A stretch of 64,000 bases of DNA, taken from Calonectria ilicicola. Its lineage: Eukaryota; Ascomycota; Sordariomycetes; Hypocreales; Nectriaceae. The notes below the pieces were generated by a model. It worked only from the letters and a program-made list of their open reading frames with translations. It did no database searches and was not told where the DNA came from. The stretch covers positions 5,704,001 through 5,768,000 of the forward strand of contig CP085826.1 of the NCBI GenBank assembly GCA_020809705.1, read 5' to 3'. Shown in pieces: positions 24,852 through 35,342 of the stretch (position 1 is the stretch's first letter; every line of letters begins with the position of its first letter). A program made the position numbers and the translations under genes.

Positions 24852-26809
24852 CTAGTCCTCGTCCCAGTTCTAATTGCTTGTGGTTAGTAGCTGTGTGCAG
24901 GAAAGCATCATGAATCAAGACTCACAGGGTTGGGGGCTGGGGGCTTAGGACCACCAGCCTGTCGTGCTACAATGATTTGATCGACGGAGAGGACTGTTCG
25001 GGCAGCCTCTGTAGCAAGCTTGATGGCCCACTGCTTGGAAACAAGCAAGTCGAGGATGCCCTCGTCCTTGGCATCAAGGGTGCCGGTGTTGTCATCATTC
25101 TGAGTTGATATTAGTATCAACGATCTGATCTATAAACATAGCATATAGTACTTACGTCAATATCGACACCAGTGTCCCAGTTGTCAGCATTGTGGTGAGT
25201 AGCGTAAAGCTGGCTCAACACCTCGGTGGCATCCAGGCCAGCGCTCTCAGCGAGGATTCGAGGCACAACCTCAAAGGCCTCGCCGTACTTCTTGATAGCA
25301 TACTGGCTTAGGCCAGGAGTGGTCTCACCGTGGGCCTGTATCCTCTGAGCCAGCTCAACCTCTGTGGCACCGGCGCCAGGGACAAGTCGTGCATCCCGAG
25401 TAATGGCCTTGACAACGTTGACACCATCATCGACAGCCCGTTCAATATCATCGAGGTGGTTCTGCGTAGCACCACGCAGGACCAGAGTAGCTGTTCTAGT
25501 AATCTCATCTTCCTGTCGGAAAACAGTCACTCGGTCACCACCAATCTCAAGAGTCTCGACCACGTCGATGTTGCCCATCTCATCGGGCATGGGAGCACCT
25601 AAGCGGGCAAGGGGAGTGGCACCGACAACACGGCACACTCTTCGAAGCTCGAACTTGCTGAGAATGCGGATGCATAGGATGCCGTAGCGGTTGAGGTAAT
25701 GCATGGCCAGGTCACCAATTCGGTCGCCACAGACGACAACACGCAGGCCAGAATCATGAAGCTCCTTGATGGCGGTCTCGAGTTGAGTCTCCTCACCCTT
25801 TGTGAAATCCATCATCTCCTTGGCGTTTTTCAAGAGCACTGTTCCCTTGGTCTCGGTCTGGCTGATATCAATGGGGCAAGTGTAGACACCAACCTTGGCG
25901 CGAGTGGCCTTCTTGATGGATCCCTGGGGCTCCTTGGGGAAGACCATGCCCTTGACAACCCTGCTCTGGTCGAGACTTCCACCCATGATCTTGACGACAC
26001 GGATGTTGTCAACGTTGAAGTTGGCGGGGTTCTTAGGGAGGACCGCGAGAACTGCCTCAGCGACGAGGCCCGCAAGGAAGTCCTCGTTACCGTTCTGCTT
26101 GCTAGCAATAACAGTGCGGATGGCCTTGCTGAGCTCCTCCTGGTTCTTCATATCCTCAACCTTGTCAACAGAGAGCTTCTCGAGGGATTCGAGAGCAAAC
26201 TTCTGAGCCTTCTCGTAACCGATGACAATGTCGGAAGTCTTGAGACCCATGCGCAGGAGATCCTCAGCTTTGCGGAGGAGCTCGCCAGCAAGGACGATGA
26301 CGAGGTTTGTTGCGTCACCCATCTCGCCCTCCTGTTGTTGGGAGGCCATGACAAGGAGCTTGGCGGCGGGGTGGACGACATCGAGTTCACGGAGGATAGT
26401 GGCAGCGTCGGAGGTTAGGATCATCTTCTGGAGGTGGTTGATAACGATCTTGTTGCGGCCGTAGGGACCCAGGGAGGTCTGGACGGTGGAGGCAATGGCG
26501 CGGCAGGCGTCGATGTTACGGAGGACGGCACCATCTTCGGAATCGTAGCTGTAGGAGGGGAAAGAGAAGAGGTACCGGGTCAGCTGGTGATTCTGTGTTG
26601 TGGATTGTAGGGACGGCGGAATGGTGGTTGTGGTTGATTATATCTTTTTTTTGAGGGCATCATGGGAGGGGAATGGCGGGGAGCTTCGTCTTCCCACCAC
26701 ACACACACAGAAAGTAGGCGGTAAAGTAGGCAAGGACGGGGAAAACTCACTTGTTGTAGCCCTGCTTAAAAAGGCCCGCGTTAGGGGCGTTGGGAATGTT
26801 GAGCGACAT
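24852..26809 (-). CDS. CCT8: T-complex protein 1 subunit theta (CCT8)
   Basis: Four exons on the minus strand: 26809-26751, 26548-25156, 25099-24926 and 24869-24852, 547 residues. Introns are 202, 56 and 56 bp; the two short ones have ACTAAT and TACTAAC branches. The start MSLNIPNAPNAGLFKQGY is typical of fungal theta subunits. Group II chaperonin motifs are present: the phosphate loop (SLGPYGRNK), GDATN in the equatorial domain and GAGATEVELA near the C-terminus. The product is one of eight ring subunits of the cytosolic TRiC/CCT chaperonin that folds actin, tubulin and WD40 proteins with ATP. The last exon is only 18 bases (NWDED and stop). The gene is divergent from the HMG-box gene. Confidence 0.96.
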
Positions 26810-27881
26810 GTTGGCAACCACGGCACGCAGTGAGCGAGTCTTGTCGTGGCAGATGGAGGTGCTCAGGGGAAAGTTGGTTATGGAGGTTTTTGGATGGCTA
26901 GCTTCAGTCAAGACCCCCCTCCACCTTGGCCTCAGAAAAATCTTGAGCCGTCCAAGGCCTTCTGTGATAGTGGGATTTATTAGTGGGGAGCGCACATCGC
27001 AGCAGCCTACAGGCCTATAGGTGCTTGAGAGCCTGCAGCCTTGTGGACGTCGCCAATCAAACCCCCCGCCACCCTCCCCACTGCAGCGCCACACACCCCC
27101 AGCTCCGCAGCCTCGCCCTCCTTGCACTTGCTTCGGTGTACATGTGCCTGTGGCGGTGAAGCTCCGCTTGCTAGCTGGCTGGTCGGAAAACACCGTACCT
27201 ACGCACGCCGTTCCTTGCGGCCTGTCCCCCGGAACCCCCAGGGGCGCGGCTGCTGGTGATGGCCCGCGAATGGGGACCTTTTCAACACGCGCGCTCATTG
27301 CCCTTGAACACCAACCCGCCCAAACCATCGCCCGTTTCCGTGCCTTGTCCATCTCCATTTGCTCACCGCGCCTGCGACCTGCACCCGGCTATTGATTCGC
27401 GCCTAGCTACACCCAAACCCGCCGTCGACATCTCCAATTGCTCTCCGTCTCCCTGTCGTGGGTCATTGAAACCTGGGCCTGGAGTAATTGTAACAGCGCC
27501 GCGCAGCCCAGCGCAAGTCGACCGCATACACACACACCGCGTACCGCCCATCATGCCTGGTAAGCAAAGCCCTTGCCTGATTGATTATTCTGCCCTAGAC
27601 TGCTCTCCTCTGTTCTGCTCTGCTCTGCTCTGTGTTTGTCCGCGTCTTTTTGTTCGCACCATCACCCGATCGTGAATACGTCCGGCATCACCTTGTAGAT
27701 GCTGCGATCCCAGGCCTAGGCCAAATCCGAACCCACAACGGCAGACACAAACCGGGCCTGCCCATCCCTTGCAAACCTTTGCTCATCCCATCGGCTGCTC
27801 CCATACCGCGTCGCATCGCATCGCATCGCATCGCATCGCATCGCATCACCCCCTTCTCCAGCATCACCTCTCATCATCACC
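26810..27881. promoter_or_regulatory. divergent promoter between CCT8 and the HMG-box gene
   Basis: 1072 bp between two divergent start codons. It contains one CCAAT box (27053-27057) and C-rich tracts downstream of it, plus a seven-copy TCGCA repeat close to the HMG-box start. An ATG at 27553 followed by a good donor (GTAAGC at 27560) could be an extra first exon of the HMG-box gene. Confidence 0.45.
27811..27847 (+). repeat. TCGCA pentamer repeat, seven copies
   Basis: Seven perfect tandem TCGCA units followed by TC, ending 34 bases before the HMG-box start codon, so it lies in its leader or a leader intron. The same pentamer recurs in two or three copies at 35806, 50568 and 50940. Confidence 0.9.
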
Positions 27882-28902
27882 ATGCCTGTTACTCTGAAAC
27901 GAAAAGCTCCCGAAACTGACGTTGCTCCTCATCCTTCATCAGCCATCCCCTCTACTCTCCCTCCCTCTGTCGAGGAGGCCTATCGTCGAAAGTGTGTCCA
28001 GCTCAAAAACCGCACCAACGAAGTCGAAGATGCCAACGATGCCGCCCGCCTTCGTCTCGCCCGGATCAAGCGCCAGGTCGAAAAATTGCGAATAGAGCGC
28101 GCCTTCTTGCTTGAGCAACTCTCCAAGCGCACCAGCACCAATGTCGAAGACTCGGATGGCAGCCCCAGCCCGCCTCCCACGGTATGAATGCCCTTTTTCC
28201 TTGTTGTCACTGCGCCGCTTCCTTTCACATTCTCGACTCGGGAGCCGCTGCTTTGCCAAAGCACATACACATTTCCTCACCCCATTACAATGTTGATACT
28301 TGAGTGTCCTTCTGGAATAGAACCTCGACGGTTTAGCTGAGTTGATGGTTAACCCCCGGAAGCCTAAGGACAAGCCACTGCGCACGAAGCGAGGCCATCG
28401 CAAGTCCATGGCCGTCGACATTGAATCCAAGGCCCCCGGTGCCTCATTTAACAGCAACGCGCCCCAATCGCCCACATCCGAGTCTGCTCGCGCCAACGGC
28501 GTCAAGTCCAAGATGCCCGCGGATGCCTTTGAAATATTCTGCGACGAGAACCGAGAAGCCCTTGAGGCCAAGAAGAAGGACGACGACTCCGACCAAAACG
28601 TCGAGGAGGAACTAGCTCGCCTTTGGAAAGAACTTCCTGACGCCGAAAAAGAGGAGTTTGAGGCCAAGTTTGAAAAGGCCAAGGCGGACGAAGAAGAGAA
28701 GAAGAGAGAGGAGGCGGAGGCTGCAGCCTCGAAGAAAGCAGAGAAGGAAGACAAGGAAAATGAGCAGAGCAAAGAAGACAAGGACGAGAAGACTGACAAG
28801 CCCGACGATTCCGACAAGCCTCAAACCCAGGACGAAGATGTTGAGATGGGTAACTACGATACCGAGGATCAAGACACTCAGGCAGATAAGGCAGACGAGT
28901 AA
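27882..28902 (+). CDS. HMG-box protein, probable Nhp10-like INO80 subunit
   Basis: Exons 27882-28181 and 28321-28902 (139-bp intron, GTATGA donor, ATAG acceptor) give 293 residues. Residues about 30-90 form a charged helical coiled coil (EEAYRRKCVQLKNRTNEVEDANDAARLRL). A basic linker follows, then an HMG-box-like segment at about 164-228 (MPADAFEIFCDENREAL ... LARLWKELPDAEKEEFEAKF). The tail is a long Lys/Glu/Asp-rich run. This layout fits the Nhp10 HMG subunit of the INO80 chromatin remodeller, though another nuclear HMG protein is possible. An in-frame alternative start exists through an ATG at 27553 spliced to an acceptor at 27861, which would add ten residues (MPASPLIIT plus the joining codon arrangement). 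I chose 27882 because no good branch point precedes that acceptor. Confidence 0.85.
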
Positions 28903-29351
28903 ACATGAGCCAGAGAAAAGGCTTTCAGGAAGGCGTTTTTGGGTGGGTTCACGTCATGGTTCATATGTCACATTAATAGCCTAGCCATAGAGTCATGGAG
29001 ACTTTACATAGGGAATTGGTTTTTTTTTTCTTTGCCTTGGACTAGCAAAAGAGAAAGTAGAACAATACAGCAAAACTAGACGCCCTCGCTGTGCACCATG
29101 GGGAGAACCTGCTGTGAAGCCCTTCTGTCTAATGCTTTAATTGTATTAGCATCCGACATTTCCTGGCTACTTGTGTGCGTCTATCGCTGCGTAATTCAAG
29201 CTTGGAGGAAAAAGGAAAAAAAAATCGATGATTAGTACGTCCGACGCCTCCTGTTGAAACCCACACACAGGCAGAAGTAACTGGCAAAAAAAAAAGGAGC
29301 AAAAAGAAAACACAACACCTAAACTACTAACACGCCGTGTTGTTGAAAAAT
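28903..29351. other. 3' region between convergent genes
   Basis: 449 bp between the stops of the HMG-box gene and the DUF155 gene. It is A/T-rich with several A and T runs (29020-29030, 29210-29225, 29287-29296), consistent with 3' untranslated and cleavage regions from both sides. No gene is seen. Confidence 0.55.
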
Positions 29352-31058
29352 TTACTCCCCTATATACAAGTCCACCACGATATTGACTGCAGCAACGAGA
29401 ATTTCTGCAGCGATGAGAACAATGACTGCGTGTTTGTTAGTCAATCCGCACGATAGTTAAGGAAATTAGAGCACGAGGATCAAACTTACCAATCCACTCC
29501 AACTTCTCATCGTGTCCATGACTGAGCTCACCCTTCAACACAGCCAGTAAATCAGCAATAACGTCGAGTCGTTCGGTCAGCAGGCCGACACGCTGATCCA
29601 TCTCGAGGTAGCTTCTGACGGCTTGGTAGACAGGCTCCAGCTGCGGCTCAACCCAAAACAGCTCCGGCGTATCAAGCACTGAGCCATTGAGATGAATATT
29701 GATACGGAGGATAAACAGTTCGCCAATCTGCATGTTAATCTGCGAGCGGTGGAGGTTGATCTTGCCAGTCAGGGCAATCTGAGTGGGGATGTCTTTGCAG
29801 GTTTCAACTGTCGAGGCAATCAGCTCCTCAAAGAGTGAAGTCTACTCCATTTATTAGCATCAGTTCCGGCGAAAACATATCAAATAGGGAAATTCTTTAC
29901 CTTGACGCTCTGCGCCAGGGCGTGGGAAATTGCAAGCTTGGTCATGTAATTGTTTTTGTCTCGTAATGTGATGAAATCGTTGTAGATGCGAGCCTGGTAC
30001 TCTCGCGTGTAATAGAAATTAAACAGTTCAACCTCGACGTCATCCGGCGCCAGCTTCTCTGTTTCGAACTTGGAAATTTCCTTGAGAAACTTGGCTTCTT
30101 GTGATTCCGTCATGCCCCAGATGACAACAACTCCATAGTCGAACAGAAACACCTCGGGGGTGTGTACCTGGGTATCAAAGTCCGGGTTGTCCGCGATGGC
30201 GCTTTGGTCTCCTAAACCTGGCCCCAGGAGATCCTCATTGGAGATGTGAGCGCCATCTCCGTCAACATGGCCATTGTGACCCGAGAAGTCATTCTGAATC
30301 TCTGACCCGTTTGCGTGAAGATCTATCAAATCTGCCCTTCGCTGCTGGTTGCCCTCAACGTCTTCGCCACCGGTAGAATGCCGTCGCTCGTAATTTTGGA
30401 TGGGGTCTAAGCGATTACGGATGGTTTTGGAATAGCTGTACGGCGTGTATATACACTCGTCAATCAATTTGGGGTTTGCGCCCTTCGACTTTCCCCTTCC
30501 CTTGAGGAAGCGCATCAACCCGTCCATCTCATATCGATTCGCGGTGCAGTAAGCTGTCACACGTGGCAATCGGTCGCGGTCAGCTTTCCCCAGACGTGCT
30601 GCATCTCTACGCGCCGTTGGGTCCTTGATTCGGGTATATTGAGAGTAGACATCTCTTCCACTCTCCTCGTCGGCTTCTTCGTTGTCGATGTCCGGGTTGG
30701 GCAGGAGCTTCAGTTTCTCCGTCTTCTTTGTGCTTCTCTGGGGGCCGATCTTTGGTCCCACGCCCAAATGGGCAACGGCAGGAACGGTTCCTTGGCTGTT
30801 CCGTCGGCGGAGCTTGTTGTTCAAGGCTGCCAGCATAGGAGGGCCACCTGAACCGCTGGACGGGGCTGAGTTGGAGCCATGGTGAGGGACTCGGGCTTGT
30901 AATTGCTGTCGAATAGGCTCAATGGTGCGAGTGACTGGGTTTTCGCTAAAGGTCACGGTGCGATGCCCCTTGGGACGTGTGGGAGCTGAAGGTAGAAGGG
31001 GTGTGGCCTCGGTTGACGTCGCGTCTGGCGCACTGGATGTGGTGTGAGACTCGGCCAT
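29352..31058 (-). CDS. DUF155 / Rmd1-like membrane-anchored protein
   Basis: Exons on the minus strand are 31058-29901, 29841-29490 and 29425-29352, 527 residues. Introns are 59 and 64 bp with GCTAAT and GACTAAC branches. About 160 N-terminal residues are disordered. The DUF155 (Rmd1/Sif3/RMND1) domain runs from roughly 165 to 500, including RVTAYCTANRYEMDGLMRFL and PEVFLFDYGVVVIWGMTE. The C-terminus is a hydrophobic segment (VIVLIAAEILVAAVNIVV, about 504-522) that should anchor it in a membrane, as in yeast Rmd1/Rmd8. The biochemical role of the family is unclear. Yeast members are linked to sporulation and the human relative RMND1 to mitochondrial translation. The frame stays open to an upstream ATG at 31139, adding 27 residues with a hydrophobic run; I prefer 31058, where the polar N-terminus usual for the family begins. 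Confidence 0.88.
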
Positions 31059-31966
31059 GGCTCTGGTTGGATCGGCAGGTGTTGACAACAAAAACAAACA
31101 AGTAAATAAATAAGATGAGCCGAGGCCAGCCAGCCACAAGCGAGATCAATCCAGGTTGCGCATGTCCTTAACCCAGAGGGTGGATGAAGGTGTCGGCCGG
31201 TGAGCTTTTGGCGATAGTCGTCCTGGGTTGGCGTTGGCGGAAACAGCAGCGACTGAGATGAAGAGCCTTTTTGGGTGGGACGAATGATGACGTTCTGCCA
31301 CAAGGGCCTTCTCCAATTTCAAGACCCAATGGGCCCGTAGAAGAGAACTACTGCGGGGGCGTTTACAGGGGGGCAAGCCACTAAGGCAACCTCTGCAGCA
31401 CACATGGCCCCGGCAGCTGGCATGCCCAATCCCAGATGTTGGGACGAGGGTGCCGGGTCGACGGCCATCGGAATCCACCAACTTTGTCGTATCAGTCCCA
31501 CACGAACTGAGATGATGGTTAACACGTTTTCACATGTAAGCATTGTCTGGAGGGCAGAGAGCTTGATAAGCACACCGTGTTTTTTCTCGGTGAAAGCTTC
31601 CCAACTGCATTCGGACGGCATTCAGTTCAGCTGTGCAGACGAACGCTCTGGCCACAGCCACTCGTACCACGGATATGCTGAATTCTAGTGGCTAATTCTA
31701 ACTTTGTCTTATCTTGTAAGAGGGCGCAAAGGCTGCAACCGCCAGGCGTTCCTCGTTTTTCTAATCTAGTGGTTATGGATGGAGATTCGCTAATCAATGA
31801 CTCGTCAATTCATTGTCCCGTTTGGCCCCAATCTCCCACACCCACTCCTTGCCATTGTGTGTTGGGATGGTCCTCTCATACTACATCATACCAACCAGTC
31901 CCCAGCAAATTGTATACCAAGCTTCGTCACGTATCCAATCCAACATGATCTACCCAATAAATGCAC
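31059..31966. other. promoter of the DUF155 gene and 3' region of the oxidoreductase gene
   Basis: 908 bp between two genes on the minus strand. Open frames on both strands overlap and show no domain. I see no distinct motif or repeat. Confidence 0.5.
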
Positions 31967-33447
31967 CTAGGCATCAATAATTTTGGCATCAATCTTGAAG
32001 CCATTGTTCCCGAGCCGATCAATATAACCCTGTCCCAGACAGGCAGGAGTATACACTCCTCCATTCAACTGAATGTCATCCTCGAGAATAGTCAAAGCAG
32101 CCTCGGCCATTAGCTTTCCCGTAACTGTTGATTGTCAGCAAGTCTGTCCTCTGCTTATCGTAGCGATCAAACTCACAGTGATACATCGGGCCCTGGTGGT
32201 AGGCTCTGCAGAAGGCAATCTTGCCGGCATATTTCTCGGAGTCCGGATATGCCACACCTCGGTACTCAATCTCATCGCTTTCAGTGTCCTCTCTCCTGGC
32301 TCCCTCGCCAGGTTTAAAGACAAGATTCTTAATCAGGGCACGAAGAGGTTGAATATACGCAATGAGGCCAAGGCCAATGATCAACAGCCAGTGAATAAAC
32401 ACGCCACTGAGCACGTTGCGAGTCTTGAGATACTGCACCCATGTGAAGTTGGGACCATAAAATTCCTCCTTTCTGGATGGCGTCTCAGAGAGCAGACCCC
32501 AGGTTCGTTCGACAATGGCACCGTCAGCTCTTCCAATTGGAGACGTGGTCAAAACACCCAGGTTGGGGATGGTGCGCACGCCCAGTACCTTTTGCAAAAT
32601 GGTGTCTTGCGGAGCAGTTGGCTCTTTGTGAGGAACAGGAGATAGAGCAAATGGCGTGGTAGCTGCCTTGACTTCTTCGCGCGTGAAGACATCGAACAAA
32701 GTCATACCCGAAAGATGAGTACCTCCAGAAGGAGTCGAGCTGCAAATTGTTAACCAAATACATTCTCTCAAAGATTCCCCGAGGCGGTTATTTACCTGAT
32801 GTTGTGAAGGGAAATTTTGACATCCTTTGTTGGAACACCAAGCTCGGTACGGATAGCTTTGACCAAGGCCCAAGTGGCCAGATCTGAAGGCGCAGACTCT
32901 ACGCCGCTCTGAGGGAATAAGTTTGCTCCGGTCTTCTTGGCCACATTTTCGTGCTTCTTGATCATCTTGTGTACCCAAGGTATCTCGCCTGTAACATCTA
33001 TGTAGTGGGTTCCATTCTCAGCGCATGCCTTGAATGCGTATTCTCCAAACAGTGCATAGGGTCCGACGGTAGTGAGAAGCACACACGTCTTCTTTGCGAG
33101 TACGGCCAGGTCTTCATCATTGAGGTTGGCAATTTCAATTGCTGATTTCTGTCAGTATGACGCCTTGAAGCCATGGGTGAGGCGGGCACACCTGGAGGGA
33201 TTCGATCCGAATTCAGCTTCTTGCACGCATCAACCACCTCTTGCAGCTTGGATTCTGAACGACCTGCAACGGCCCACTTCAAATCGGTGGGTAAGCTGGT
33301 GGCAATGTACTCCGCCGTCAACTTTCCAGTGTATCCTCACGCTATTGTCAGTGTATTTGCTTAAATGTGCCTATCTGGGCAATGATATTCACCAGTAGCT
33401 CCAAAAACGACAATGTCGTATTGGCGGCCATGTTCTTTGATCGGCAT
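31967..33447 (-). CDS. saccharopine dehydrogenase-like oxidoreductase (SCCPDH family)
   Basis: Five exons on the minus strand: 33447-33393, 33335-33192, 33141-32796, 32739-32177 and 32124-31967, 421 residues. The four introns are 50-57 bp; branches ACTGAC, TACTGAC, GTTAAC and GCTGAC are visible. The N-terminus has a Rossmann fold (YDIVVFGATGYTGKL) for NAD(P)H. A conserved block reads VGPYALFGEYAFKACAENGTHYIDVTGE, and SSTPSGGTHLSG lies in the middle. A hydrophobic segment at about 296-318 (FIHWLLIIGLGLIAYI) suggests membrane or lipid-droplet association. Related proteins include mammalian SCCPDH and mycobacterial trans-acting enoyl reductases. It is not the lysine-pathway enzyme itself, and the substrate is unknown. 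It is divergent from the eL43 gene. Confidence 0.9.
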
Positions 33448-34701
33448 TTTCGTAGGCGGGCTAAACAAACAAACCCTTACACTTGCAAACTGAACAAACA
33501 AGAGAGACGACAAATTTTTGTCGGTGGAGGAAACAGGGGACCAGAGAGCTTGATATCGTCCTAGCTTAAACGTGATTCTCGCCTCCTGAAAACTGGCCTA
33601 GAATGGTTGGCTGAAGCTTGCAAGCTAGTATGGCGGCCCACTGAGACTCCCACATCTTCCCACGCGGGCTGGGATGTTTGAACAAGGGCAAATTCGCGAT
33701 TCAGCTGGATCAAAACTAATAGTTGTGAAGGGCAAGTTAAACCCTTTCCCTCGACATCTTGTGCGACATGCCCGAGTTGTATGTTATACTGATGTTCCGG
33801 AGGATGCAGTCATGAAATTGTCCAGCTATTTGGAGAGCACTGTCTCACATCATCCAGGCCCATTTTCGTATCTCGGGTGCGAGAGACCAGGGATGTCCAA
33901 AGTTTCCATATCCATCATCCACCAGTAGCAATTTTGGTTCGCGGAAAGCACATTGTCCGACGATGGGGAGTGAAACATCCACATTTATCCGAGGCATCGC
34001 CCACAGCACTAGTGATGAGCAAGCGACGGGCAGAGGAGTATTGTGCGCCCTCTAACTTTTTTCAAGGATCCCCCAACTAAATCAAATGATATCCAGATAA
34101 TCAAGGGGATAAACAAAACAATTTAGATGTAATTTTTTCTAATTATATATTTTACTTTTGTCATTTCTTAGATCTTGTTTTCTACTTCGGCAAGGGATTG
34201 GAGCAGTCAAATTGTTCTCTTGTAAAGAAGTCACAGAGTAACAGCAATCTTCCGGACGTCTTGCGCACACGGCTTAGATTCCGCTTTTCATGTTCGATTC
34301 TACGATAAGGAATCTGATGATAGATTATCCGAATTTTTATGATATAAATTCATTACATTCTACAGCATTGAATTTACGGACACTATTTACATTTTCCACT
34401 CACTCTTTTCCTCTCTGCCCCATCATGTTGTGTCATTTTCTGCCGCTCACACAATAGGCGGTGACCGAGCTTTGGCTTCCAATTTTACCGAGGTTCTGCC
34501 CCTTTGGCAAAAATTCCAGTTGAAGAAGCACAAATCCAAGTGGGTCCTTTCGCTTCTCCTCACGTGCTTGCCCTAAGGAAAATCACAACTCCCATTTGCA
34601 ACATTTTTTGGTGCCGTCAGCCTCCAAGTGCAACTACACCTCCGCTTGTCCATCTTTTCGTCTTTAACCTCCCCAAGACGTCCCACACATAATCAGACAA
34701 G
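33448..34701. promoter_or_regulatory. divergent promoter region upstream of eL43
   Basis: 1254 bp between the oxidoreductase start and the eL43 start. 34080-34180 and 34310-34400 are strongly AT-rich. A CACGTG (34561-34566) and CCCTAA (34571-34576) pair lies 126-141 bases before the eL43 start. A C/T-rich stretch (34600-34690) is probably its leader. I see no gene. Confidence 0.5.
34561..34576 (+). promoter_or_regulatory. paired CACGTG and CCCTAA elements upstream of eL43
   Basis: CACGTG is the binding site of Cbf1-type bHLH factors, and CCCTAA is the telomere-like site of Tbf1-type Myb factors. Work on Candida established Cbf1 and Tbf1 as ribosomal-protein gene regulators outside the Rap1 system. 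The two sites lie four bases apart, about 130 bp upstream of a ribosomal protein start. Function here is inferred from position and motif only. Confidence 0.45.
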
Positions 34702-35342
34702 ATGACCAAGCGAACGAAGAAGGTCGGCGTTACGTGCGTATCCCCTCGCATCAATTGAATCGGTCTCTAGGAAAATTACTAACCTTGTCGCCAGCGGTAA
34801 ATACGGTACCCGGTAAGTTCGCGAAGCTCATCGCCACGACTCTCGAGATCGACCTGTGCTCTGCGTCCCGGATCCTGCCACGACATGTATCGGTGCTTGA
34901 TTTAATTCAAGGATGAGGATATTGCCGACTAAGAAAGAAGATGCTCGCGCCGTGATCATGCTCGTGGCACATCTGATGGATCAAGCACGGACAGCTATCG
35001 GAGTCTGGCACAAACCCCACGAGAGTGCACAACTAACAATTATGTTTCCAGCTACGGTGCTTCCCTGCGAAAGCAGGTCAAGAAGATGGAAATCACCCAG
35101 CATGCCAAGTACACCTGCACTTTCTGCGGCAAGGTTACCGTCCGACGAAACGCTACTGGTATCTGGGACTGCAAGTCTTGCAAGCGCACCGTTGCTGGTG
35201 GTGCTTACACCGTCTCGTGCGTCCCCCATGGACTCTGGCTCATCCCAACTCAACGTTATTTTGCTAACCATGGCACAGCACCCCCGCTGCCGCCGCCATG
35301 CGATCGACTCTGCGACGTCTCCGAGAGATTGCTGAGGTTTAA
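34702..35342 (+). CDS. RPL43: 60S ribosomal protein eL43 (L37a/L43)
   Basis: Four exons, 34702-34733, 34795-34812, 35052-35216 and 35279-35342, encode exactly 92 residues, the family length. Introns are 61, 239 and 62 bp with ACTAAC, ACTAAC and GCTAAC branches. The second exon is only 18 bases and supplies part of the TGKYGTR motif. The zinc ribbon is intact: CTFC, 14 residues, then CKSC. The C-terminus ([18 protein letters not shown]) is standard. It is a structural protein of the cytosolic large subunit. The first coding exon is 32 bases, with the start codon close to the 5' intron as in many fungal ribosomal genes. Confidence 0.97.

Noticed and set aside
25699..26418. 239-codon frame on the plus strand
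   Set aside because: Antisense to the main CCT8 exon; Leu/Asp/Glu-rich shadow of the chaperonin sequence.
31059..31139. 27-residue N-terminal extension of the DUF155 protein
   Set aside because: The hydrophobic run would act as a signal peptide, which is not expected for this family; the polar start at 31058 fits better.
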